Positions 42,467 through 51,062 of a DNA stretch of 64,000 nt are shown here, in pieces. The DNA lies in NCBI GenBank assembly GCA_964528155.1, contig CAZGRL010000009.1, forward strand, positions 17,815 to 81,814, read 5' to 3'. A program made the position numbers and the translations under genes. The stretch's first letter is position 1. The number at the start of each line of letters is the position of its first letter. This DNA comes from G001797105 sp964528155 (GTDB lineage: Bacteria > Chloroflexota > Anaerolineae > Anaerolineales > E44-bin32). The notes under the pieces were generated by a model. It did no database searches and was not told the DNA's origin. It was given only the letters and a program-made list of their open reading frames with translations.

Positions 42467-42896
42467 GGCTTCGGCGAAGCTGGCCACCCAGGCGGAGCGC
42501 GATGAAGCCGAAAGGGTCTTCGAAGAATTCCACGCCAAGATGCGCGCCCGCGGGAGGATGCAGGCGGCGGTCCGGCTTCGGCACACGGATACAGCGACGA
42601 TGGTGCGAGTGCGAGGCGGGAAGCTCCTGACTACGGATGGGCCTTATGCGGAGACGAAGGAACAACTCGGCGGGTTGGCCGACGTCCTGGCAGATTACAT
42701 GCCTTATCACGCAGCCAGGGCGGACCTTCTGCGGAGGGTCGGCGAGGTCGAGGAAGCATGTCAAGCTTACGTCCGGGCGATTGAATATGCAGACAATATC
42801 GTCGAAAGGAGCTGCTTCGAGCGACAGCGGAATGTGCTGCAAAAGGAGACAGGATCCTTGAACCGATTGAACCAGGCCGACCTGGGCCGGGTATAG
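42435..42896 (+). CDS. Chimera of a YCII/DGPF domain and the C-terminal end of an ECF42-like sigma factor
   Basis: The 153-residue frame has two unrelated halves. Residues 1-80 are the first two thirds of a YCII-related (DGPF) protein: MLYMMLVFQNEA, TATMVRVRGGKLLTTDGPYAE and TKEQLGG. From about residue 81 it becomes the C-terminal TPR-like tail of ECF42-type sigma factors: YHAARADLLRRVGEVEEACQ, AYVRAIEYADNIVER, FERQRN. In ECF42 loci a DGPF gene precedes the sigma gene, so an in-frame deletion between neighbours would create this product. Neither half is complete: the DGPF domain lacks its last strands and all sigma DNA-binding regions are missing. GGAGGAGGT precedes the ATG, so it may still be translated. 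Confidence 0.7.
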   Translation: MLYMMLVFQNEASAKLATQAERDEAERVFEEFHAKMRARGRMQAAVRLRHTDTATMVRVRGGKLLTTDGPYAETKEQLGGLADVLADYMPYHAARADLLRRVGEVEEACQAYVRAIEYADNIVERSCFERQRNVLQKETGSLNRLNQADLGRV

Positions 42897-43028
42897 ATTT
42901 ACATGGTGAGCTCCGCAAGCTCGGCTCAAATAGGCGGAGCGATCGGGCACATCGGCTGAAAACAGGAACGCGCTGATCGCTCGACTGTGGGTTTTTCGGA
43001 GGTCACGACGCCGCGGAGGAGGATTGCG

Positions 43029-43403
43029 ATGGGTAGAGTAGTGCATTTCGAGATTGAGGTGGAGGATCCAGAGCGAGCTTCTCGCTTCTACCAGGCTGTC
43101 TTCGGGTGGAAGATTGAGAAGTGGGAAGGGCCGATGGAGTACTGGCTCATCACGACAGGCTCGCAGGGCGAGGAGGGGATCGACGGGGGGATGGGCCGGC
43201 GAGACGGCGATGTGTCTAGGACGACCAACACCGTCGATGTCAAGTCGGTTGACGACACCGTCAGGCTGATTGGGGCCAATGGGGGAAAAGTCGTGAGCCC
43301 CAAGCATCCGGTCCCCGGGGTGGGGTACTTGGCGTACTGCCAGGACACCGAGGGGATCGTGTTTGGAGTAATGCAGGCCGATCCGTCGGCGACCATGGGA
43401 TGA
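43029..43403 (+). CDS. VOC family (glyoxalase-like) protein
   Basis: The 124-residue protein has the beta-alpha-beta-beta-beta halves of the vicinal oxygen chelate fold: VVHFEIEVEDPERASRFYQ, FGWKIEKWEGPMEYWLITTG, then VDVKSVDDTVRLIGANGGKV and GYLAYCQDTEGIVFGVMQ. Members include glyoxalase I, dioxygenases and antibiotic-resistance proteins; metal ligands cannot be fixed here. GGAGGAGG lies about 7 bases upstream of the ATG at 43029. It follows the YCII-sigma chimera; VOC and YCII proteins are frequent partners of ECF sigma factors, which fits a remnant locus. Confidence 0.8.
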   Translation: MGRVVHFEIEVEDPERASRFYQAVFGWKIEKWEGPMEYWLITTGSQGEEGIDGGMGRRDGDVSRTTNTVDVKSVDDTVRLIGANGGKVVSPKHPVPGVGYLAYCQDTEGIVFGVMQADPSATMG

Positions 43404-43559
43404 CGACGGCGGTCTGAGCCTGGCGCACGATTCAGCCATGTCAAATCGCTGGCGGAGAGCGCGCAGCAGGTCCAACACGTCGGTCGATTGGGCGCGGAAC
43501 ATACTCGGGCAGGCCGATGAAGAAGCCACCCGCGAGGAATCGTCCTCAGGACGCAAAAC

Positions 43560-43585
43560 CAGCGCCGTTGGTTTCAGCGGCGCTG
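43560..43585. terminator. Short hairpin between two convergent VOC genes
   Basis: CAGCGCCG (43560-43567) pairs with 43578-43585 around a 10-base loop, with TCTTTC soon after on the plus strand. It could terminate the plus-strand VOC gene. No gene is seen in 43404-43642. Confidence 0.35.
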
Positions 43586-43642
43586 ACGGTCTTTCAAGAG
43601 CCTGGGCGGATGTCCGTCGACGGCGTCGGCCGGGCAGGGCGT

Positions 43643-44026
43643 CTAGGTTTGCATTGACACGATTCCGAGGATATTTCCCTCGCTATCTTTGAACCAGGCC
43701 GACTTGCTGGGACCGAAGGTGGCGATGCCCCGCGCATCCGTCTTCAACTCCCCCATGTCGTACTGCTCGAAGTGAACGCCGCGCGCGGTCAGGTCGTCGA
43801 CAACCTGCTCGATGTTCTCGACGGTGAACGTCGCCGCGGTATGATCGGCTTTCGTCGGGCCACGCTGATAGAGATAGATCTGGCTTCCCTTGCCGGCCTC
43901 GAAGAGCGCCCCGTCGGGCACAGGTATTTGAACCGGCTTCAGACCAAGAGTCTCGGTGTAGAAGCGCCTGGCCCGCGCGATGTCAACGGCCGGCATGGAT
44001 GTCACGACGGGGAACGAGGCCAACAT
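43643..44026 (-). CDS. VOC family (glyoxalase/bleomycin-resistance-like) protein
   Basis: The 127-residue protein matches short VOC proteins of the glyoxalase/bleomycin-resistance group: FPVVTSMPAVDIARARRFYT, ETLGLKPVQIPVPDGALFE, AATFTVENIEQVVDDLTARG and SAWFKDSEGNILGIV. The C-terminal KDSEGNILG segment with its Glu is a typical end motif. AAGGAGGG lies about six bases upstream of the ATG at 44026; the longer frame is not supported. It is convergent with the other VOC gene and divergent from the EamA gene to its right. Confidence 0.83.
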   Translation of the reverse strand: MLASFPVVTSMPAVDIARARRFYTETLGLKPVQIPVPDGALFEAGKGSQIYLYQRGPTKADHTAATFTVENIEQVVDDLTARGVHFEQYDMGELKTDARGIATFGPSKSAWFKDSEGNILGIVSMQT

Positions 44027-44226
44027 CAGAAGCCCTCCTTCTGAAGACTGACTGGGGCGGGGCGGACAGAATAATGTTACCATCCCTCTCCGAATTGCAG
44101 GAAAAGATCTTCGCGCCCGTGCCCGCCAGAGACACGATGCCGGGCCGGACGGGAAGTTGGGTGCATCATCGGCCATGGCCGGGGAGGGGCGTTTCCTCCT
44201 GACCGTGCTCTTGGAGAAACGAGATC

Positions 44227-45135
44227 ATGTTTGCTTATCTGGGTGAGCTTGCCGCCCTGAGTACCTCCGTTTGCTGGTCGGCCACGGCGAGTTTCTTCAC
44301 TGTCGCCTCCAGGCGGGTCGGCTCGGTCACGGTCAATCGGACCCGGCTGGCGTTGGCTTTGGGCTTTCTGGCCCTGACCCATTGGGCTGTGCGCGGCAGC
44401 CTGGTCCCCTTGACCGCGGAGCCGGCGCGTTGGTTCTGGCTCGGATCCTCAGGGGTGGTGGGGCTCGTCATGGGTGATGCGTTTCTTTTTCAAGCGTTTG
44501 TGTGGGTCGGCCCGCGGATCGGCATGCTGATGATGAGTCTGGCGCCGATCATCGCCGCGTTATTGGCACTGTTCTTCCTGGGGGAGAACCTGGCCCCGCT
44601 ACAATGGCTTGCGATCGTGGTCACGCTCGCCGGCGTGGGGATGGTTATCCTCGACCGCCGTCGGCCAGTGCCGGCCGACGGCGAGAAGCCCGATTTCGCC
44701 CGGGGCATCCTCTTTGGATTGGGGGCGGCAGCCGGGCAGGCGATCGGGCTTGTTCTGGCCAAGCGAGGTCTGGAAGGGGACTTCGACGCGCTCTCGGGGA
44801 ATCTGATCCGCATGCTCGCCGCCGCTGGCGTGATCTGGGTCGTGGCCTTGTTGCTGAAACAGGCGGGGGAAACACTGCGTCGCGTCCGCGCCGAACGCAG
44901 GGTGATCCTGCCGCTTGTCGGCGGAGCGCTGACCGGGCCCTACATTGGCGTGTGGTTGTCTTTGATCGCCGTGCAGCGGACGGAAGTAGGGATTGCCAGC
45001 ACGCTCATGGCACTCCCTCCGGTGTTCCTCCTACCTATTGGACGGTTGGTGTTTAAAGAGTCGATCGGCTTCCAGGCGATTATCGGGACTCTCGTGGCGG
45101 TGGCCGGTGTGGCGATCCTCTTCCTGATCGGTTGA
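44227..45135 (+). CDS. EamA/DMT family transporter
   Basis: The 302-residue protein has ten hydrophobic segments in two EamA halves: LAALSTSVCWSATASFFTVA opens the first, IIAALLALFFLGENLAPLQW ends it, and LMALPPVFLLPIGRLVFKES ends the second. It is likely an inner-membrane exporter or permease of unknown substrate. GGAGAAACGAGATC precedes the ATG at 44227. It differs clearly from the minus-strand EamA protein at 18286-19167 in loop sequences, so it is not a recent duplicate. Confidence 0.86.
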   Translation: MFAYLGELAALSTSVCWSATASFFTVASRRVGSVTVNRTRLALALGFLALTHWAVRGSLVPLTAEPARWFWLGSSGVVGLVMGDAFLFQAFVWVGPRIGMLMMSLAPIIAALLALFFLGENLAPLQWLAIVVTLAGVGMVILDRRRPVPADGEKPDFARGILFGLGAAAGQAIGLVLAKRGLEGDFDALSGNLIRMLAAAGVIWVVALLLKQAGETLRRVRAERRVILPLVGGALTGPYIGVWLSLIAVQRTEVGIASTLMALPPVFLLPIGRLVFKESIGFQAIIGTLVAVAGVAILFLIG

Positions 45136-45200
45136 TTGCCTTCGGCCTGCGACGAATCTGAGGCTGCCGGCGAGGCACTGATCTCGTCCGGGTCCACGCC

Positions 45201-45983
45201 CTAAGCAGACAGCTTCGGAAGAGGGCTGTCCGGGGGTATCACTCGCAGGATCTCGCCTCCGGCAAACCGTCTTCCCCATCTTTCATCCATCTTCATCGCA
45301 GCACAGACCTCAGCCGGGACGCCGATGTCGGCAAGGTAAAGCTCGCCGACATGGCTCGATGCCCCCTCGACGAGCAAGCCTCGCTTTGGGGCGGCCAGCG
45401 TGAGTGTGGCTTCGGCTCGAATACATTGCTGATGAACCTTGCCCAGAGTGGCATCGAGCCCGGACGGGAGATCGAGGGCCAGGATCGGCGCCGCCTCAGT
45501 GTTGGCCCACTGGATCAGTCTGGCGACAGAGTCGCGGGGCTCGCCCGATATGCCGTACCCAATCAGGCCGTCGATGATCAGGTCGACCGGCCGGATTGAC
45601 CTGACCTCATTGGCCTGCAGAGTTGGCACACCGATCTGCGCGAGAGATGCGAGCTGGTGAGCCGTCGCGGCCGAGTGATCAGCTGCGGATCTCGCGAGAA
45701 TGACATGCAACTCGACACCCCAACCGTGCATCCGCCGCGCACAGGCCATGGCACCGCCTCCGTTCCCACCTGGACCGGCCAACACGACAACGTGGGGTTG
45801 ACCAAGTCGGGGGCGGATGAACCGTTCGACGGCCAGGCGGGCAAGATTGCGCCCCGCGTTTTCCATCATCTGCAATAGCTCAACACGGAACACATCGATC
45901 GTCATCCGGTCGACCTGCGCCATCTGCGCGAGGGTGAGGAGTGGAAGGTCTTGAGATTGGATCGATGGGAAGTCGATCGTCAC
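45201..45983 (-). CDS. nnrE: NAD(P)H-hydrate epimerase (YjeF_N domain)
   Basis: The 260-residue protein has the YjeF_N fold that epimerises damaged NAD(P)HX: LLTLAQMAQVDRMTIDVF, MMENAGRNLARLA, AGPGGNGGGAMACARRM, IDGLIGYGISGEP and LALDLPSGLDA. It lacks the ADP-dependent dehydratase domain that is fused in many bacteria, so the partner enzyme must be elsewhere. The GTG at 45983 lies after the CLC stop and gives a family-like N-terminus; an ATG at 46064 would overlap the CLC gene by 62 bases and add residues of no family likeness. It is downstream of the CLC pair on the same strand. Confidence 0.83.
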   Translation of the reverse strand: MTIDFPSIQSQDLPLLTLAQMAQVDRMTIDVFRVELLQMMENAGRNLARLAVERFIRPRLGQPHVVVLAGPGGNGGGAMACARRMHGWGVELHVILARSAADHSAATAHQLASLAQIGVPTLQANEVRSIRPVDLIIDGLIGYGISGEPRDSVARLIQWANTEAAPILALDLPSGLDATLGKVHQQCIRAEATLTLAAPKRGLLVEGASSHVGELYLADIGVPAEVCAAMKMDERWGRRFAGGEILRVIPPDSPLPKLSA

Positions 45984-46002
45984 GATGGCAAGCGGCCGAA
46001 GC

Positions 46003-48093
46003 CTACGAGACCCCTTGAGGCCCACACAGCGAACGGATCTGATCCGTAATCGGTTCATCACCAACGATCACGAGGACATCTCCAGGTTCGATCGTCGTGT
46101 CACCGTGGGGGATGATCTGGCTCTGGTTTCGCCAGATCGTGGCGATCACGCACTCACGTGGCCAATTGATCTCCCCCACTCGTTTGCCCGCGATCGTCGA
46201 TGATGTTTCGACGATGATCTCCTTCGCATCGAGACCAGCAACTGTCTTCGCTCCAGCCTGAATGTTCTCCGATCGGATGGCCGTGCGGCGGGCAAGCGCG
46301 ATGTCGTACGCGCGGACAATGTCGTTGCGTCGGACAACGCCCAGGAGATGTCGCGGATTGCGACGATCGACGACCGGCAGGCGCGACAGGTCACGCGGGG
46401 CCATTCGCCGCAAGGCCGTGCCGACCGTCTCGTCCGGGTAGACCGTGACCATGAGGCGGGTGGCGATGTCCCGGACGAGCAGGTTGGTCTGATCCTCGAA
46501 CGCTGTCACCGCCCGGCGGTAGTCCTCCAGCGAGACCACGCCAAACAGCGTCCCGTCATCGCTCAACACCGGAAAGCCATGACGCCCGGTCCGCAGGAAT
46601 TCCGAGCCGAGTTGGGCGATCGGCAGGCTCGGTGGGACGGTCGCCGGCCTTCTGACCATGACCTCGCCCACCTGTACGCTTTCCATCGCATCGATATCCC
46701 TTCCGCTCTGCAAACGGATCCCGCGCAGGGTGAGCTTGAGCGTGTAGATCGAATCGCGATGCAAACGTTCGGAGACCAGATGGCTGACGATCACGCCGGC
46801 CATCAACGGGATGATCAGCCGATAGTCATCCGTCATTTCGAACACGATCAGGATTCCAGTGAAGGGGGCGTGGGCGGCGCCGGCAAAGACGGCGGCCATT
46901 CCGACGATGGCGAAGGCCCCTGGTCCGGCCGTGGCGCCGGGGGCGAATTTCTCGACCAGCAGCCCGAAGGCGCCGCCGAGCGCGGCGCCAGTGAACAATG
47001 CCGGGGCGAAGACACCGCCCGAGTTGCCCGAGCCGAGGGTCAGCGAGGTGGCCACCGGTTTGAGAATCATCAGTGCGACGAGCAATCCGAAGGACAGCTC
47101 ACCCAGCAGGCTGGCCTCGATCACGGGGAATCCCGAACCGAAGATGTGTGGGATGTTCGCCGCCAGGGGAAGGCCGAGCAGACTCTCCTCTTCGGGCACA
47201 AATCCCAAGCCGAGGATCATCGGGTAGAAAAACGCCAGACAGCCCAGTATCAGGCCGCCGACAGCCGGTTTGATCGCCTCCGGCATTTTCGCCCGATCGA
47301 AGCGAGTCTCGATGCCGTAGAGCATCTTGATGAACCCGACGGCGACGAGCCCTGCCAGGACTCCGAGGAAGGCGAACAGCAGGATCTCCCAGGGCGTGTG
47401 GATTTCGTACTTGGGGATGGAGAAGGCTGGGCGATCCCCGAGAAATATCCGGGCGAGGGTCGAAGCGGTGACGGCCGAGATCACGACGTTGCCCATGTCC
47501 CCCAGGCGAAGCTCGCCCAGGATGATCTCCATGGCGAAGATCACACCGGCGATCGGGGCGTTGAATGTGGCGGCGATCCCCGCCGCCGCCCCGCAGGCGA
47601 CCAGGTTTCGGATGCGGGCCTCTGAAAGGTGGAACCACTGGCCGAAGGAGGAGCCAAGCGCGGCGCCCACCTGGACGATCGGGCCCTCTCGCCCGGCTGA
47701 TCCACCGCTGCCGATACACAGAGCGGATGCGACCACCTTGGCCAGCACAACTCTTGGGCGAATGCGGCCGCCCTGCACGGCGATCGCCTGCATCACCTCC
47801 GGGACACCGTGGCCTTTGGCTTCGCGGGCGAAGTAGGCAATGATCGGTCCTGCGAGCAGCCCGCCGACTGCCGGTGCGAGGATGAAGATGCCTCGACCGG
47901 CGAAACCCAGGAGCGCCTCGCCTCCCTCGAAGAACACTCGCTGAACGAGGGCGATGAGCTGAATGAAAATGACCGCACCCATGCCGGTTCCGGCTCCAAC
48001 GATGAGCGCGGTGCCGATCAGGACCGCCGTTTCCGAGGGTTGGATCCAGTCGAGCAGGTGAGGCGGACGCAGTTTGAGCTTGAGTACGCCCAT
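46003..48093 (-). CDS. CLC-type chloride channel/antiporter with CBS pair and RCK_C domain (second copy)
   Basis: The 696-residue protein has the CLC core: GSGGSAGREGPIVQVGAALG, which carries the gating Glu in GREGP, and GNSGGVFAPALFTGAALGG. Two CBS domains follow (about 440-570), then a TrkA-C/RCK_C domain with IIPHGDTTIEPGDVLVIVG near the C-terminus. CLC proteins move chloride, often with protons; CBS domains bind adenine nucleotides and RCK_C domains can bind c-di-AMP. The ATG at 48093 overlaps the stop of the first CLC gene by one base (TGATG), so translation is coupled. By eye it is a diverged tandem paralogue. Confidence 0.9.
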   Translation of the reverse strand: MGVLKLKLRPPHLLDWIQPSETAVLIGTALIVGAGTGMGAVIFIQLIALVQRVFFEGGEALLGFAGRGIFILAPAVGGLLAGPIIAYFAREAKGHGVPEVMQAIAVQGGRIRPRVVLAKVVASALCIGSGGSAGREGPIVQVGAALGSSFGQWFHLSEARIRNLVACGAAAGIAATFNAPIAGVIFAMEIILGELRLGDMGNVVISAVTASTLARIFLGDRPAFSIPKYEIHTPWEILLFAFLGVLAGLVAVGFIKMLYGIETRFDRAKMPEAIKPAVGGLILGCLAFFYPMILGLGFVPEEESLLGLPLAANIPHIFGSGFPVIEASLLGELSFGLLVALMILKPVATSLTLGSGNSGGVFAPALFTGAALGGAFGLLVEKFAPGATAGPGAFAIVGMAAVFAGAAHAPFTGILIVFEMTDDYRLIIPLMAGVIVSHLVSERLHRDSIYTLKLTLRGIRLQSGRDIDAMESVQVGEVMVRRPATVPPSLPIAQLGSEFLRTGRHGFPVLSDDGTLFGVVSLEDYRRAVTAFEDQTNLLVRDIATRLMVTVYPDETVGTALRRMAPRDLSRLPVVDRRNPRHLLGVVRRNDIVRAYDIALARRTAIRSENIQAGAKTVAGLDAKEIIVETSSTIAGKRVGEINWPRECVIATIWRNQSQIIPHGDTTIEPGDVLVIVGDEPITDQIRSLCGPQGVS

Positions 48094-50168
48094 CAGTTCT
48101 TGTCGCCTGGATCCTCGATCGACTCGTTCTCTGGAGAGGGCGCGGCGATGCACATCTGGCGGAGCTGCGCACCGGCTTCGCCTTCGGCGACGGCGACGAG
48201 CACATCACCGGCGGCGAGGACAGTGTCGCCATGCGGGATCAGCACCAAGCGTCCGCGCCGCAAGCTGGCGAGGACACTGTCTCTCGGCCATGTCATTTCG
48301 CGCACCCGGTGGCCCACGCAAGGAGCCCCTGGCTCGATCGCGATTTCTTCTACGTTCATTCCGCCATAAGCCCCGAGACGAACTTGATGGGCGCGATGAC
48401 GCAGCGCTGCCCTTCGCGTAAGAGCGATGTTGTATGCCCGCACAATGTGATTCCTGCGGAGCATCCCCAACAGCCGGCTGGGGTCATCTCGCGCGACAAC
48501 AGGCAGACGGCCAATATCGCGAGCCCCCATGCGTCGCAATGCATCGGCGATCGTCTCATCAGGGTAGGCTACGAGCAGTTCGCGGCTGCAGATTTCGCCC
48601 ACCGTCCGGCTTTGGTCTCCGTTCACGGTGTGAGCGCGGTCGAAGTCGTCGAGCGTGATGACTCCGAAGAGCTTGCCCGCCGAGTCGACGACAGGAATCC
48701 CATGCTGCCGCGTGTCCTCCATGGTCTGGTAAGCCGTGGCGAGCGGGTCGTTCTCGCGAACGGTTGCCGGATCCGTCTGCATGATCTCCCCGACGGTGAT
48801 TGTCTCCAGAAGCTCCGTGTCGCGCCCCTGATGGAGGTGGATTCCTTTGCGAACCAGACTGAGGGTGTAAACGGATTCGCGTTCGATGCGGCGAGAGATG
48901 ACCAGACTCACGGTAACGGCGAACATCAAAGGCAGGATGATGCGATAGTCATCCGTCATTTCGAAGAGCAGGATGACGGCCGTGAGCGGGGCGTGGACCG
49001 CCGCGGCCAGTAGCGCTGCCATGCCCACCATGGCGAAGGCAGCCGGATCGAGACCGAGGGACGGCAAGAGGGCCCGCCCAAGCTGACCATATGCCGCACC
49101 CAACGCCGCGCCCAGGAACAGCGAAGGCGCAAATACGCCGCCGTAGAATCCGCCGCCGATACTGAGTGCAGTCAAGATCAACTTGAAGACCAGCAGGCAG
49201 ATGAGGAAACTCGCCGCCAGTGGTTGGTTTGAAAGAAGGACGCTGATCGTATCGTACCCAACGCCAAGCACCTGCGGCAGGGTTAACGCCGCCACGCCCA
49301 GCACCGCTCCGGTGGCCGCCGTCTTCAGCCACGTAGCAATTCGCCAGCCGGCAAAGAGGTCCTGAGCGAGATAGATTGCGCGAGTGTACAGGGCGCCGAT
49401 TGGACCGGCCAAAATCCCCAGACCGAGGTAGAGGAGAAGCTCCCAGGTAGAGCCATACGCGTAGGCCGGGACTTTGAAAGCCGGCTGGGCTCCGGCGAGC
49501 GCCTGGGTGACGACCGACGAGATGACCGTCGCTAAGGCCACGACGCCGACGGCACTCCCAGTTAACTCACCCAGCACAATTTCAAGGGCGAAAAAGACGC
49601 CGGCGATGGGAGCATTGAAAGCCGCCGCAATCCCCGCGCCTGCGCCAGCGGCCACCAGCGCTCGAATGCGATCCTCGGAGAGGTGAAGCCACTGGCCCAA
49701 CATCGAACCAAGGTTGGCGCCAATCTGCACCGAAGGATCTTCCGGTCCGACCGAGGCCCCGGCGCCAATTGAGAGCGCCGAGGTAAAGGCCTTCACCGGC
49801 ATACGTCCGTAGCGCAGCCTGCCGCCGCCCAAGGCGACAGCTTCCATCACGCCGGCCACACCATGATGCCGTTCGTGCCCGATCAAGTAGTGGACAACCA
49901 AGCCCACTAAGAGCCCGCCGATGATGGGCACTAGGAGCAGGGTCCAGCCGCCGAACCTGGCCAGGGCGCCGCCGAGCCAGTCGAACATGACGATCCGACC
50001 GCCGATGACAAGTTGTTTGAACGCCCACACGCCGGCGCCGGTCCCCAGCCCCATCGCGATGGCAGTCCCGCTGAGGACGAGCGACTCGGGCGGCTGCCAA
50101 CGGTTCAACAGGCGAGCCAGAGCCCCGAGGGATCTGACTTGTGCAGCTGATCGGTACGCCCCTGCCAT
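48093..50168 (-). CDS. CLC-type chloride channel/antiporter with CBS pair and RCK_C domain (first copy)
   Basis: The 691-residue protein has the same plan as its downstream paralogue: CLC core, CBS pair (AQ VGEIMQTDPATVRENDPLA onward) and RCK_C with VLIPHGDTVLAAGDVLVAVA. The selectivity/gating region reads GASVGPEDPSVQIGANLGS, so the usual GREGP is GPEDP: a Glu is kept but its neighbours differ. The second filter motif is GGGFYGGVFAPSLFLGAALG. It probably has altered ion specificity or coupling compared with the second copy. It is followed immediately by that copy. No Shine-Dalgarno sequence is clear before the ATG. Confidence 0.88.
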   Translation of the reverse strand: MAGAYRSAAQVRSLGALARLLNRWQPPESLVLSGTAIAMGLGTGAGVWAFKQLVIGGRIVMFDWLGGALARFGGWTLLLVPIIGGLLVGLVVHYLIGHERHHGVAGVMEAVALGGGRLRYGRMPVKAFTSALSIGAGASVGPEDPSVQIGANLGSMLGQWLHLSEDRIRALVAAGAGAGIAAAFNAPIAGVFFALEIVLGELTGSAVGVVALATVISSVVTQALAGAQPAFKVPAYAYGSTWELLLYLGLGILAGPIGALYTRAIYLAQDLFAGWRIATWLKTAATGAVLGVAALTLPQVLGVGYDTISVLLSNQPLAASFLICLLVFKLILTALSIGGGFYGGVFAPSLFLGAALGAAYGQLGRALLPSLGLDPAAFAMVGMAALLAAAVHAPLTAVILLFEMTDDYRIILPLMFAVTVSLVISRRIERESVYTLSLVRKGIHLHQGRDTELLETITVGEIMQTDPATVRENDPLATAYQTMEDTRQHGIPVVDSAGKLFGVITLDDFDRAHTVNGDQSRTVGEICSRELLVAYPDETIADALRRMGARDIGRLPVVARDDPSRLLGMLRRNHIVRAYNIALTRRAALRHRAHQVRLGAYGGMNVEEIAIEPGAPCVGHRVREMTWPRDSVLASLRRGRLVLIPHGDTVLAAGDVLVAVAEGEAGAQLRQMCIAAPSPENESIEDPGDKN

Positions 50169-50405
50169 TGAACGGGAGGGACGGTTCTTCGACTTCCGAT
50201 CAGGAGCCTTGTGGTCTTTCTGGTCTGCCGTTTGTACTGTGGTCTCCTTTCTATTTGACTCTGACGGATGGCCGCCTCTCTATCGGCGGTCCGCATCCAT
50301 TATGGCACCGTGCGTTGAATTGAAAAAGGTCTGCGGGCGCGCGAGCGTCGAGGTCATTCGGACTGTGTATGCCCTCGACGCGCGTCCGACCAGGCGAGGA
50401 TCTGA

Positions 50406-51020
50406 TCAGAGGGTGTAGATGGCGAAGACCCCGAAGCCTGCGATGAGAGCTCCAGCCAGCCTGTTGACCCAGATCAGGATCTTCGGTGTGATCCGAGTGC
50501 GGAGCAGCCCGACGCCGAGCGCAAGGGCCAGCCACCAGAAGGCGGATCCGAGGAATACGCCCGCGACAAGTACGCCAGCGTCCTTTGGATTTCCTCCGGC
50601 TGTCACTCCCAACCCGGCGAAGACTGCCAGGAAAGCGATGATTGTGACCGGGTTGGTGATCGTCAACAAGAAGGTCGAGGCATATGCCCCTGCCAGGCCT
50701 CCAGGATTCCTGTCGGTTGCTCGTTCGGCGACTTTGGACAGGAAGATGCGGGTCCCGAGATAACAGAGGTACAGTCCGCCCAGAATGCGAAGCCACTGCT
50801 GATTCTTGAGCAGTGCCTGCGAAAGGAAGGACAGCCCGAACCCGGCGATCGCACCGTACAATCCATCGGCGGTGGCGGCGCCGAGCCCGGATATGAAACC
50901 AACCAGGCGACCATCTGCCAGAGTGCGCCGGATGCACAGCAGCGCGATCGGTCCCACGGGAGCCGCGATCGACAAGCCGATGAGCGCCCCCTGGAAGAGA
51001 AGACGGGTCTGCAATGTCAA
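50406..51020 (-). CDS. LysE/RhtB family exporter
   Basis: The 204-residue protein has six membrane segments in the LysE pattern: GLSIAAPVGPIALLCIRRTL near the N-terminus (the APVGP motif), then GLGAATADGLYGAIAGFGLS and LLTITNPVTIIAFLAVFAGLG. Members export amino acids or related small molecules. The TTG at 51020 is the first start in frame before helix 1; support is moderate. It lies 42 bp downstream of the Kef-type gene on the same strand and 237 bp before the first CLC gene. Confidence 0.85.
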   Translation of the reverse strand: MTLQTRLLFQGALIGLSIAAPVGPIALLCIRRTLADGRLVGFISGLGAATADGLYGAIAGFGLSFLSQALLKNQQWLRILGGLYLCYLGTRIFLSKVAERATDRNPGGLAGAYASTFLLTITNPVTIIAFLAVFAGLGVTAGGNPKDAGVLVAGVFLGSAFWWLALALGVGLLRTRITPKILIWVNRLAGALIAGFGVFAIYTL

Positions 51021-51062
51021 GCCTTGATCGTGATGGTGGCGGCGGATCGTCGGTCGTGTCGC

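Noticed and set aside
45984..46064. Extended N-terminus of the NAD(P)HX epimerase
   Set aside because: The added residues overlap the CLC gene and do not resemble the family start; a GTG just past the CLC stop gives a normal N-terminus.
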